64,000 nucleotides of DNA from Acidobacteriota bacterium (GTDB taxonomy: Bacteria > Acidobacteriota > Terriglobia > Terriglobales > Acidobacteriaceae). Position numbers and translations under genes: made by a program. The stretch spans positions 720-64,719 of the forward strand of contig JAJXWA010000010.1 of the NCBI GenBank assembly GCA_021781795.1, read 5' to 3'. A model generated the notes under the pieces. That model searched no databases. It saw only the letters and a program-made list of their open reading frames with translations, and was not told the DNA's origin. This document shows positions 38,368 through 46,657 of the stretch, piece by piece (within the stretch, counting starts at the first letter, position 1; each line of letters begins with the position of its first letter).

Positions 38368-39315
38368 TCATATGTGGCGGTTGTAGCTCTGCGGTCCGCC
38401 AACAATGAGCGCACTCTTGGTCTCACCATGGATGTAGCGGCAGCACCAGTCGGTGAGGTAGGGCGAGACATCGGCGCTTGAGGGGCTGACATCACAGTAA
38501 GTGACGCGGCCAAAGAGGTAGATAATCTCCTGCCAGGTGGCGACGCGTCTCATCTGCTCCTCCGTTTTGCAGATCTGCGCAATGTCGGTTCGCGTGAAGC
38601 GGGCGATGGCGATGGACTCGCCGGGCAGCAGGATTACGGGTTCCTCCTGCTCCTGCATGTCCATGGAATCATAGTCCAGCGTGGCCGGCAGTTCGGATTC
38701 GTCGGCCACCATGTGGACCTGATCGGCAAGATGGGTGATGCGCGCCGGACGCCTTCCCCGATTGGAGGCCATCACTTTGAAGCTGTTTTCTGCGGTGAGG
38801 CTGGGGTCGATATGGACAAGAATCCATGGGCGTTCAAACTCAAGGAGGGCTTTGGTCTGTCCGAGAAGAGCATCCGCAACTCCCATAGCGGCACGAGCTG
38901 TCTCAAGACTCGCTTCATTACTGCGCTTGATGGCGTTGAGCGCCCGTAATGCAAGGATGATGCCGACGTAGCCGAGAACTGCGAGGACGATACTCGCAGC
39001 CCATGCGACGCGCTCGTGCAACTGCCACGAGTTTGTCGCGGGCGGGGGACCGGTCACAATGATCTGCGGCTGCTGGGTCGATACGTTGTCCTGGGCGAGG
39101 GGTGGCTCAGCCACAGACGTCTGGGGTTGAGCGGGGGCGGTCTGCGCGGGATGGACGGAGGTGGGGGCCGAAATGGCAGCGGGCTGCGGATGAGTTGCGT
39201 CTGCGGGCTGGGTTGTGGGGTGGCCGGCTGTGGTGGACTGCTGCGCGCCTGCTATGCCAGCGGTCAGTGCGATCGCGAGAAGCGAGACAGGGAACCACGC
39301 CGGGCGCAGGATCAT
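38368..39315 (-). CDS. Membrane-anchored hypothetical protein with Pro/Thr/Gln-rich leader
   Basis: 315-residue protein. A signal peptide ends AGAQ at residue 25. A disordered Pro/Ala/Thr/Gln stretch runs to about 95. One or two TM helices lie around residues 105-128 (VAWAASIVLAVLGYVGIILALRALNAI), then a helix (SNEASLETARAAMGVADALL) like the stalk of similar membrane proteins. The cytosolic C-terminal half is strand-rich (ERPWILVHIDP, VMASNRGRRPARITHL). The pattern TM-helix-strand domain recurs in many uncharacterised bacterial proteins; function unknown. Confidence 0.65.
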   Translation of the reverse strand: MILRPAWFPVSLLAIALTAGIAGAQQSTTAGHPTTQPADATHPQPAAISAPTSVHPAQTAPAQPQTSVAEPPLAQDNVSTQQPQIIVTGPPPATNSWQLHERVAWAASIVLAVLGYVGIILALRALNAIKRSNEASLETARAAMGVADALLGQTKALLEFERPWILVHIDPSLTAENSFKVMASNRGRRPARITHLADQVHMVADESELPATLDYDSMDMQEQEEPVILLPGESIAIARFTRTDIAQICKTEEQMRRVATWQEIIYLFGRVTYCDVSPSSADVSPYLTDWCCRYIHGETKSALIVGGPQSYNRHI

Positions 39316-39366
39316 GATGAATGCACTATATCAGTTTCGTTTCGCGGTAAGGCAGAGGAGAATGAA

Positions 39367-39391
39367 GAGCCCGCTCAGTGGGAGCGGGCTC
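39367..39391 (-). terminator. Hairpin after the sigma-54 regulator gene
   Basis: Perfect 10-bp stem GAGCCCGCTC/GAGCGGGCTC with a 5-nt loop, 24 bp downstream of the regulator stop. On the minus strand it is followed by TTCATT. Confidence 0.7.
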
Positions 39392-39414
39392 GATGTTGGC
39401 TGTGCGCCTTGTGC

Positions 39415-40809
39415 TTAGGCCGAGGCGGAGCTGATGTTGCCCTGCTCGAAGAGCGAGTCGCTCTCAGACAGGCGGATAAGCCTGTGCAGATAGGCGCGGG
39501 AGATGCCCAGGCTGCGCGCGGCCAGTGTCTTGTTGCCGTTGTTCTCGCGGACGGCATCCATGGCCAGTTTGATTTTGTAATCGCGCAGCTGGCGCTCGAA
39601 CGACCCGTCGGGGTTGTACTCACTGATATCGATGATCTTGTCAGAGGGCACATGGATGGGAAGGTCTTCGGCGCGGATGGAACTGCCGGGCGCGAGAATG
39701 ATGGCGCGTTGAATGGTGTTTTCCAGTTCGCGCACATTGCCCGGCCATGGGTAACTGACGAGCAGGCTCATGGCATCCGGCTCGATGGCCTCCATCGGCT
39801 TCTGGAAGACGCGCGCGTAATGCTTGAGGTAGTGCATTGCAATCTGAGGAATATCCTCGGAGCGGTCTGCGAGTGCCGGGGACGTAATCCGCATGACGTT
39901 GATGCGGTAATAGAGGTCCTGGCGGAACTTGCCTTCTTCAACGAGCTTTGCAAGGTCCTGATGTGTGGCGAAGATCAGACGGGCGCGCAGCGGGATAAGC
40001 TTGCTGCTTCCAAGGCGGCTGAACTCCATCTGCTGCAGAACACGCAACAGCTTGACCTGGGTATACAGGCTCAGGTCTCCGATCTCGTCGAGGAAGAGTG
40101 TGCCGTCACGGGCCTGCTCAAAGTAGCCCTCGCGTGCGCCTACAGTGCCGGTGAATGCGCCCTTTTCATGACCAAAGAGCTCGGCCTCGATGAGGGTTTC
40201 GGGGATTGCGCCGCAGGATACGGCTACGAAGGGCTTGTCCACGCGTGAGCCAAGATTGTGAATCGCCCGGGCGATGAGTTCTTTGCCGGTACCGCTTTCC
40301 CCGTTGATGAGGACCGTCGCATTCAGGTTTGTCACGCGGCGAACAAGCTGATAGACCTGCTGCATCTGCGTGCTTGAGCCAATCATCCGGTCGCAGCTTC
40401 CGGAGTCTTCCAGTTGCTGATGGGCGTTCTGCAACTGGCGGCGGAGTGTGGAGTGCTCGTAGGCGCGGTAAAGGAGAGCTTTAAGTTCGCGGACGGAAGG
40501 AGGCCTGCGGCAATATCCGAAAGCGCCAACCCGGACCAGTTCGAGCGCCGTGCCGCGCAGCACATCGTCGGCCATGATTAAGGATGGAATCGGTCGGGAG
40601 ATCACTCGGCGCGCCTGCTCAATGCGCGACTTTGCGGACATGCGATTCGAGTCGAGATCCACAATGAGCACATCGCATGCGGCCTGTTCGATCATCAGGT
40701 GCAGGTCAGCTTCTTCCCGCGCCAACTGAATCTGAAACTCTCTTCCTAGTGCGGGGGAAAGAAGAGGCTGCAGAGTGCCATCATCAGTCAAAAGCGCAAT
40801 TCGGATCAT
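39415..40809 (-). CDS. Sigma-54-dependent activator with degenerate receiver domain
   Basis: 464-residue NtrC-type enhancer-binding protein. An N-terminal receiver-like domain (1-115) has the acidic pair Asp9-Asp10 and a possible phosphoacceptor Asp51 in LIVDLD. The conserved receiver Lys is Arg (CRRPPS near residue 102). The AAA+ domain has Walker A GESGTGKE, the sigma-54-contacting GAFTG loop, Walker B GTLFLDEIGDL, and RQDLYYRINV. The Fis-type helix-turn-helix is GNKTLAARSLGISRAYLHRLI near the end. No histidine kinase is adjacent. Target genes are unknown; the closest divergent gene is the membrane protein at 41297. Confidence 0.92.
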   Translation of the reverse strand: MIRIALLTDDGTLQPLLSPALGREFQIQLAREEADLHLMIEQAACDVLIVDLDSNRMSAKSRIEQARRVISRPIPSLIMADDVLRGTALELVRVGAFGYCRRPPSVRELKALLYRAYEHSTLRRQLQNAHQQLEDSGSCDRMIGSSTQMQQVYQLVRRVTNLNATVLINGESGTGKELIARAIHNLGSRVDKPFVAVSCGAIPETLIEAELFGHEKGAFTGTVGAREGYFEQARDGTLFLDEIGDLSLYTQVKLLRVLQQMEFSRLGSSKLIPLRARLIFATHQDLAKLVEEGKFRQDLYYRINVMRITSPALADRSEDIPQIAMHYLKHYARVFQKPMEAIEPDAMSLLVSYPWPGNVRELENTIQRAIILAPGSSIRAEDLPIHVPSDKIIDISEYNPDGSFERQLRDYKIKLAMDAVRENNGNKTLAARSLGISRAYLHRLIRLSESDSLFEQGNISSASA

Positions 40810-41296
40810 CGAGACTCTCTCTTCTTTGGTCTGGCCATGGATTTTGTCATGAAAGGAATCGACGACGATCTGGCCACTTTCTTTTCGTGAATCTGCGCTT
40901 GAAGCTCGAATGCCATTTCAGCAGCGTCTCTGCTTCTATAAAGGTTCATTGCTTCATAGCGGTCACGTTGGTCATTGTTGTCGGTCACCCGCCTCCACAG
41001 CAATACCACCTTGGTACTATGACTGCCCAAACCCCAGACGCTCCTCGAAGAGGCAGAATCACACCCCTGCGTGCCAAGACCTATCCGCACACAAACCTTT
41101 GCCGCTCAACCGGGTGGAGCGGCTGCGACGAACCCATCAGATGGCGTTTGCTTATTCCAGATGGTACTGCACGCGCGGCGCTCTGGGAAGATGACTCGCG
41201 CGCCGTGGCGGGCTTTCGCGAATCAGGGAACCATAGGGGTAACTCTTTGGTTGCAGAAGTCTTTCATGTGGATTGAAGTGCAATTACTGTAAATCT
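40810..41296. other. 487-bp intergenic region between divergent genes
   Basis: No credible ORF, tRNA or repeat. It must hold the promoters of the sigma-54 activator (minus) and of the membrane protein (plus). I looked for a GG-N10-GC sigma-54 site and found none convincing. A small dyad TACCA-CCT-TGGTA lies at 41004-41016. Nothing else is recognised. Confidence 0.4.
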
Positions 41297-42880
41297 ATGG
41301 ATGTGATCCCCGACGCCCCGCAACCAGCTACTGAAACCGTATTCGCCACCGCGCAGCAGCCGCGGTGGCTTCAGATATTCAATCGAATCTTCTGCCGCCA
41401 TGTGATGAGCATGGCGGTGATTGCGGCGGTGGTCATCATTCTTTCCGGGACGCTGCAAAAGCCTCGGAATTTGTTGCACGATCCCGATCTCTGGTGGCAC
41501 CTTGCAGACGCACGCATTCTGACCACAACACACCACTTCATTCGCGTCGAGCCGTATTCCTTTACCGTGGTCGGCAAGCCATGGGTGAATCCGGAGTGGC
41601 TTGGAGAGCTGGTCTACTGGTCGGGCTATCGCGTTTTGGGGCTCCGCGGGCTGTATCTCGCCACGGAGATCGGCCTTCTCGCCAACATCTTTCTTCTCTA
41701 CTGGCGGGGATACTGGCGCTCACGTCACGCCGGGGCGGCCTTCTGGGCCACTGGCATCTGCTTCACACTGATGACGGTCAATGCGGGACCGCGGATCATT
41801 GTGGTGGCGTACATCTTGATGGCGCTGGAAATGGCCATCCTCGAGGCCGCCGATCGTGGAGATCAGCGATGGCTCTGGTTTCTGCCGGCCATCTTCTGTG
41901 TCTGGATCAACACGCATGGGAGCTGGTTCATCGGGCTCGGACTGTTTGTGCTCTACGTGCTGGGAGGGCTGGTCTCAGTCCATGCCGGCGCTTTTGATCA
42001 GACGGCGTTCTCACCGGCGACGCGCAAGAAACTGCTGTGGGTACTCGCAGCCTGCGTAGCCGTGCTGATCGTAAATCCCTATGGATGGCGGCTGATCTGG
42101 AATCCGATTGACATGATGGCGAATCAGAAGCTGAATATCCAGAACGTGCAGGAGTGGCAGCCGCTGAATCTGGAATGGTTCTCCGGCAAGGTCGCAGCAG
42201 GCTGCATTGCGGCGATGGTGATTGCCAATGGAGTGCGCGGCCGTAAATGGCGGCTGTTTGAAATTGCAGTGGTATTGTTTGCCTGGTATGCAGCCTTCGA
42301 TCACTCGCGGTTCCTGTTTATGGCGGCGATACTGACGGCGCCGATGCTGGCTCAAGACCTTGATCGCAGCCTGTTTACAGAGTCGGATGAGAAGACCATC
42401 CCGGTGATCAACCTGCTGATGGTGGTGGGCGCCATATGGATCATGGCCTACTTCTTTCCCAAGCAAGCTGACTTCGAAAAAGGGCTTAAAGAGGCGTTTC
42501 CTCTTGAAACCATCGCTTCCATTCAGCCGCAGTGGCGCACCTTTAACTCGGACGGCGTGGGCGGCATGATGGATTTCCAGGGCAAATCGAGTTTTTTGGA
42601 CTCTCGCTTCGACACGTTTGAGCATCACGGCGTACTGAAGGATTTTCTCGATATTCTCTTCTCGCGCGATTCGCTGCAACTGCTGGATAAGTATCATATC
42701 GATCACGTGCTTCTCTGGAAGAAGCAGCCTCTCGCGTACCTGCTGAGTCACACGCCGGGATGGAAGCTGGTGCGGACAGAGGGTACGGGAGACAATACGT
42801 TCGCGTTGTTTGAACGTGCTGGGCCATCCAGTGCAGATTCCGGTCAATGCGGACCATCTGCGGCGAGCTCGGCACACTGA
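41297..42880 (+). CDS. Multi-pass membrane protein, GT-C glycosyltransferase-like
   Basis: 527-residue inner-membrane protein with about 11 hydrophobic helices, from residue 30 to 400, and a soluble C-terminal domain. HDPDLWWHLADARIL, followed by a VNPEWLGELVYW loop, is reminiscent of the first periplasmic loop of GT-C-fold enzymes. The C-terminal domain (about 395-510) contains YHIDHVLLWKKQPLA and FALFER strands as in DUF-type membrane glycosyltransferase homologues. The actual reaction is unknown. The ATG at 41297 is used; an in-frame TTG lies 24 bp upstream. No strong ribosome site is visible. Confidence 0.65.
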   Translation: MDVIPDAPQPATETVFATAQQPRWLQIFNRIFCRHVMSMAVIAAVVIILSGTLQKPRNLLHDPDLWWHLADARILTTTHHFIRVEPYSFTVVGKPWVNPEWLGELVYWSGYRVLGLRGLYLATEIGLLANIFLLYWRGYWRSRHAGAAFWATGICFTLMTVNAGPRIIVVAYILMALEMAILEAADRGDQRWLWFLPAIFCVWINTHGSWFIGLGLFVLYVLGGLVSVHAGAFDQTAFSPATRKKLLWVLAACVAVLIVNPYGWRLIWNPIDMMANQKLNIQNVQEWQPLNLEWFSGKVAAGCIAAMVIANGVRGRKWRLFEIAVVLFAWYAAFDHSRFLFMAAILTAPMLAQDLDRSLFTESDEKTIPVINLLMVVGAIWIMAYFFPKQADFEKGLKEAFPLETIASIQPQWRTFNSDGVGGMMDFQGKSSFLDSRFDTFEHHGVLKDFLDILFSRDSLQLLDKYHIDHVLLWKKQPLAYLLSHTPGWKLVRTEGTGDNTFALFERAGPSSADSGQCGPSAASSAH

Positions 42881-42967
42881 AGGCTACTTGCGGCTTAGTG
42901 GCTGGCTGCATATGAAAGGCTCGCAGAAATGACGACGGGCTTGCCTTACGGCCTCAGGAGTTGAACG

Positions 42968-43900
42968 ATGATGCGCGGAATTCGTCGCCTGCTGCTGGCG
43001 CTGAGTGTTGTCTGGCTAGTGGTCTCCCTCGTTTTTCTCCTGATCCATCTTGTGCCGGGCGATCCGGTGCTGCAGATGCTGGGCGACGGCGCATCCCCTG
43101 CGGATACAACGGCCTTACGCCATCAGCTGGGACTGGACCTTCCACTCGGCGAGCAGTACCTGGCCTACTGGGTCGGAGTTCTGCACGGCAACTTAGGCGT
43201 GTCCATCCGGCTGCATGAAACGGTGTTGCGGCTGGTGGTGCAACGCTATCCTTATACGATTGCACTGACGCTGGCCTCGCTGCTCCTGGCGCTTGCACTG
43301 GCGCTCCCGGCAGGCATGTTGGCCGCTGTCAGCCGTGGTCGCTGGATTGATTCGGTCGTCTCGGTTGTGAGTCTCAGTGGGCTTTCGGTGCCGGGGCTGG
43401 TGCTGGGACCGGTGCTGATTCTCGTTTTCTCAATTCAATGGGGCTGGTTGCCTGTATCGGGGGCGAGCAGCAGCGGGAGCGGCATCGACTGGCACTATCT
43501 GGTCCTGCCCTCGATAGCGATGGGCAGCTCGCTGGCGGCGATTCTGACGCGGATGGTTCGGACGGCGATGCTCGAGGAACTGGGACAGGATTACATCCGC
43601 ACTGCGCGCGCCAAGGGCCTCACGGAGCTTGCGGTGGTGTGCCGTCATGCGCTGCCCAACGCGCTGGTGCCGATTGTGACCGTGCTAGGCCTGCAATTTG
43701 GCGCACTGCTGGCGGGCGCGGTGGTGACAGAGACCATTTTCAGCTGGCCCGGTCTGGGCCGGCTTGTGGTCAGTGCGATTGCCAACCGAGACTACGCTCT
43801 GGTGCAGGGCTGCCTGCTGACCATCGGACTCACCTACGTGCTCGTGAATCTGCTTACAGACCTGGCCTATCTCTGGATCAATCCGCGCATGCGCGCGTGA
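42968..43900 (+). CDS. OppB/DppB-type ABC transporter permease
   Basis: 310-residue inner-membrane permease for peptides, nickel or similar substrates. CAGGAG precedes the ATG ATG pair at 42968. An N-terminal TM (residues 8-30) and the HLVPGDPV periplasmic segment are typical. Five further helices follow, and the EAA motif with ARAKGLTELAVVCRHALPNALVP contacts the ATPase. It ends LAYLWINPRMRA, the usual DppB C-terminus. The matching OppC-type permease lies 1 kb away on the opposite strand. No solute-binding protein or ATPase lies in the window. Confidence 0.93.
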   Translation: MMRGIRRLLLALSVVWLVVSLVFLLIHLVPGDPVLQMLGDGASPADTTALRHQLGLDLPLGEQYLAYWVGVLHGNLGVSIRLHETVLRLVVQRYPYTIALTLASLLLALALALPAGMLAAVSRGRWIDSVVSVVSLSGLSVPGLVLGPVLILVFSIQWGWLPVSGASSSGSGIDWHYLVLPSIAMGSSLAAILTRMVRTAMLEELGQDYIRTARAKGLTELAVVCRHALPNALVPIVTVLGLQFGALLAGAVVTETIFSWPGLGRLVVSAIANRDYALVQGCLLTIGLTYVLVNLLTDLAYLWINPRMRA

Positions 43901-43938
43901 CGCAGCGTCTGTTCAGGGGTACAGTGGTCGCGCGGTAT

Positions 43939-44403
43939 TTATGAGATTTCCAGGCGCACGACTTTGGGTTTCAGTGCCCCATCCGGATCGAGAGTGAGCA
44001 GCCCCACGGTTACGGGCAGCTCGAAACGCCGGGGGCCGCAGGAGCCCGGATTGAAGTAGAGCACGTTCTTGTGCCACTCAATGAGAGGCCGATGGGTGTG
44101 GCCGAAGAGGACGGCGGAAAACCGGGCGGCTGCGGGGTCAAGGTGCAGAGTCGCGCGGTCATGCAGCATGTACAGATAGTGCCCTTGGAAGAGGACTACG
44201 TCCGTTTCGGGCAGCTTGCTGCAGGAACCGGAGCGATCAATGTTGCCGCGAACCGCATGGACCGGTGCGATGCGGGCGAGGTCCTTCAGTATCTCGCCGT
44301 TGCCCACATCTCCCATGTGAAGGATGTGCTCACAGCCTGCCAGTGCGGCGCATGCTTCGGGACGGAGCAGTCCGTGTGTATCACTCAGGAGGCCGAGCCT
44401 CAC
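43939..44403 (-). CDS. YfcE/MJ0936-type metallophosphoesterase
   Basis: 154-residue calcineurin-like phosphodiesterase that probably hydrolyses cyclic or other phosphodiesters with two metals. I choose the GTG at 44403 because it forms a GTGA overlap with the stop of the preceding zinc-ribbon gene. It puts the catalytic SDTHG at residues 7-11, whereas the TTG at 44463 adds 20 poorly conserved residues. Further motifs are MGDVGN, RGNID, and FGHTHRP, with the terminal GSCGPRR. Length is typical. Confidence 0.88.
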   Translation of the reverse strand: MRLGLLSDTHGLLRPEACAALAGCEHILHMGDVGNGEILKDLARIAPVHAVRGNIDRSGSCSKLPETDVVLFQGHYLYMLHDRATLHLDPAAARFSAVLFGHTHRPLIEWHKNVLYFNPGSCGPRRFELPVTVGLLTLDPDGALKPKVVRLEIS

Positions 44404-44903
44404 CGGCTGAAGCTGAGGATTTGCGGCCAACGGATGAACGGCTTCTTCTTCTGCGTCGCCCAAGGGCGTGCGAATGGGTTACTGATCTGCCGGAGGGTGC
44501 CGGGACGGGCCGGATCCTCGAGCGCGATGCAGTAGACGTCCGTCCAGTTGCGCTGCCACCGCCACTTCTTACTGGAGATGCGGGCGTTTTGCTCGATATG
44601 GCCGGTGGCATAGTCCGCCGAGAGCTCGTGGTGGCAGAAGACGCACCGGGGGGCGGCGTTGCTGCGGAAGGTGCCGCCGCAGGCGCAGGGTGCCAGCAAA
44701 TGCTCCCAATCTGGATCGATCACCTGAAAATGTGCTGAAGTTGGTGGCTGCGTCGCCGGGAAGAAGCGCGCATAGCTACAGACAGCCAACATACCGCATG
44801 TGTCGCAATATGCGTAGCTGTTTTCTCCGAATCCGGAGTGCCAAAGTGAATATTTATATTTCCGCCAACAATGCTCGCATTCCCCTGCGTGCAGTTTCAA
44901 CAT
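44400..44903 (-). CDS. Zinc-ribbon hypothetical protein coupled to the phosphoesterase
   Basis: 167-residue protein with four Cys pairs or near-pairs: CEHCW (residues 9-12), CDTCG, CACGG and CVFCH, consistent with two zinc ribbons. The rest is aromatic-rich (KWRWQRNWTDVYC) and ends in a basic stretch. No TM segments. It overlaps the phosphoesterase by 4 bp, so the two are co-translated. I do not recognise the family. Confidence 0.7.
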   Translation of the reverse strand: MLKLHAGECEHCWRKYKYSLWHSGFGENSYAYCDTCGMLAVCSYARFFPATQPPTSAHFQVIDPDWEHLLAPCACGGTFRSNAAPRCVFCHHELSADYATGHIEQNARISSKKWRWQRNWTDVYCIALEDPARPGTLRQISNPFARPWATQKKKPFIRWPQILSFSR

Positions 44904-44933
44904 GGCACCATCCTATACCAATGGACCCCAGGA

Positions 44934-45800
44934 TTAAATGCCAACTTCAATTCTTGTTCGTGGGTCCAGACGGTCTCGGAGGCCATCGCCAAGCAGGTTG
45001 AATCCCAGAACGGAACAGGCGACAGCAGCCGCTGGAAACAGGACGAGATGGGGCGAATCGAAGAGGTGCAGGCGGGCGTCATTGAGCATTCCGCCCCAGC
45101 TTGGAGCGGGCGCGGGAATGCCGAGACCGAGGAAAGAAAGCGTGGCCTCAGCGAGGATAACTCCAGCCATGCCAATGGATGCCTGCACGAGCAGAGGCTG
45201 GGCGATGTTGGGAAGAATATGCCGAAGGAAGATGCGCAGGCCGCCAGCCCCTAGCGCGCGTGCCGCGTCGACATATTCAAGGTTGCGAACCGCCATGACC
45301 TGAGCGCGGACCAGGCGGGCGTATCCTGCCCATCCTCCGATGGCCAAAGCGAGCACCAAGTTAGTAAACCCGGATCCGAGAAAAGCAGCGAATGCGATGG
45401 CCAGAAGAATGCCGGGAAGGGCCAGGAATGTGTTCATTGCGAATGTGGTGAGGACGGTGTCGATCCAGCCGCCATGGTAACCGGCGAGCCCGCCGAAGAC
45501 GAGGCCGAGAAAGAGCGAGCATGAAACCACACTGACAGAGACAGCGAGCGAGATGCGCGCGCCCCAGACCAGGCGGGAAAATGTATCGCGACCGAGTTCG
45601 TCGGTGCCGGCCCAGTGATGCGGACTGGGGCTTTCGAGGCGCTGGGTGAGATGAATCGACGCGGGATCGTAAGGCGCGGTCCATGGTGCCGTGAGTCCCG
45701 CAGCGACAAACAGGGCGAGCAGAACCATGCCCACGGCCATAAGAGGCTGCCTGCGCACGGCAGCGAAGAGCGCAGAGCGGAAGGGTGGACGTCCAGGCAT
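44934..45800 (-). CDS. OppC/DppC-type ABC transporter permease
   Basis: 288-residue permease. The ATG at 45800 gives MPGRPPFRSALFAAVRR followed by the first TM (residues 19-41). HHWAGTDELGRDTFSRLVWGARISL is the OppC periplasmic/TM2 hallmark, and VDAARALGAGGLRIFLRHILPN is the ATPase-contacting EAA loop. TM helices continue to residue 275. It ends with a charged tail (DGLRDRLDPRTRIEVGI). Its partner OppB-type permease is on the other strand, 1 kb away. Confidence 0.93.
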   Translation of the reverse strand: MPGRPPFRSALFAAVRRQPLMAVGMVLLALFVAAGLTAPWTAPYDPASIHLTQRLESPSPHHWAGTDELGRDTFSRLVWGARISLAVSVSVVSCSLFLGLVFGGLAGYHGGWIDTVLTTFAMNTFLALPGILLAIAFAAFLGSGFTNLVLALAIGGWAGYARLVRAQVMAVRNLEYVDAARALGAGGLRIFLRHILPNIAQPLLVQASIGMAGVILAEATLSFLGLGIPAPAPSWGGMLNDARLHLFDSPHLVLFPAAAVACSVLGFNLLGDGLRDRLDPRTRIEVGI

Positions 45801-45852
45801 GATCACTGCAAGGATACCGCGACACGCGGGACGAATCGGGGTTGAAAGAGAT

Positions 45853-46650
45853 ATGGGCAAGTTTCGTTCCGTTGTTCTCCTTTCTTTCATTCTGATTGCA
45901 GTCAGCAGTGCCACTGCGCAGTCGCCAATCTTTCCTCAGCAGGGAGCAGGCGGCGGGACGCGCGAGGCCGCCAAGCAGTTGTTCGCGTTGACGAATCAGG
46001 CGCGAGCAAAGCATGGCGCTGCGCCGCTCCAGTGGGATGGCGACCTTGCGGAAGCAGCGCGGCAGCATTGCCTGCGCATGGCTGCCGAGGGGCCCATTGC
46101 GCACCGCTACGCGGGTGAAGCGGACCTGTCAGAGCGCGCAGGCCAGGCTGGTGCGCACTTCAGCCTGATTGAAGAAAATGTCGCGGTCGGGCCGTCCCCT
46201 GCGGAGATTCACGATGCATGGATGCACTCGCCGGGGCATCGCAGCAATCTACTGAATCCCGCCGTGGATCGAGTCGGCATCGCGATTGTGGCTGCCCGTG
46301 GCAATTTGTATGCAGTGGCCGACTACGAGCGCGGCGTTCAGGAGCTGGATCGTGCGCAGGTGGAATCCCGCGTTGCCGCGCTGGTTGCGCCAAGTGGAGT
46401 GAATATTGTGCGCAACAACGGCGCGGCACGCGAGGCGTGCAGATTGGACTCAGGCATGCCCTCGCGGGATGCTGCAGGGATGCCGCACTTCATCATGCGC
46501 TGGCAGGATTCGGATTTGTCGCGACTGCCGCAGGCGTTGCGCGAGAAGCTTGCATCGGGACAGTATCGCAGCGCCGAGATTGGAAGCTGCACCGCACAGA
46601 AGATGGGGGGCGACTTCACGACGTATCGCGTTGCAGTCCTGCTGTTCTGA
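45853..46650 (+). CDS. Secreted CAP (SCP/PR-1) domain protein
   Basis: 265-residue exported protein. The ATG at 45853 has GAAAGAG upstream, and the signal peptide ends TAQ at residue 23. The CAP domain (about 38-155) has LFALTNQARAKHGAAPLQWD, HCLRMAAEGPIAHRY, EENVAVG and DAWMHSPGHRSNLLNP. These include the His and Glu residues of the CAP cavity. The C-terminal part has two Cys (about 199 and 246) and no known domain. It is divergent from the oppC-type gene and tail-to-tail with the glycosyltransferase gene. Biochemical role unknown. Confidence 0.9.
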   Translation: MGKFRSVVLLSFILIAVSSATAQSPIFPQQGAGGGTREAAKQLFALTNQARAKHGAAPLQWDGDLAEAARQHCLRMAAEGPIAHRYAGEADLSERAGQAGAHFSLIEENVAVGPSPAEIHDAWMHSPGHRSNLLNPAVDRVGIAIVAARGNLYAVADYERGVQELDRAQVESRVAALVAPSGVNIVRNNGAAREACRLDSGMPSRDAAGMPHFIMRWQDSDLSRLPQALREKLASGQYRSAEIGSCTAQKMGGDFTTYRVAVLLF

Positions 46651-46657
46651 CGCTATA

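Noticed and set aside
40810-41296. A sigma-54 (-24/-12) promoter for the divergent membrane protein
   Set aside because: Only weak GG...GC pairs with wrong spacing were found; not reportable as a site.
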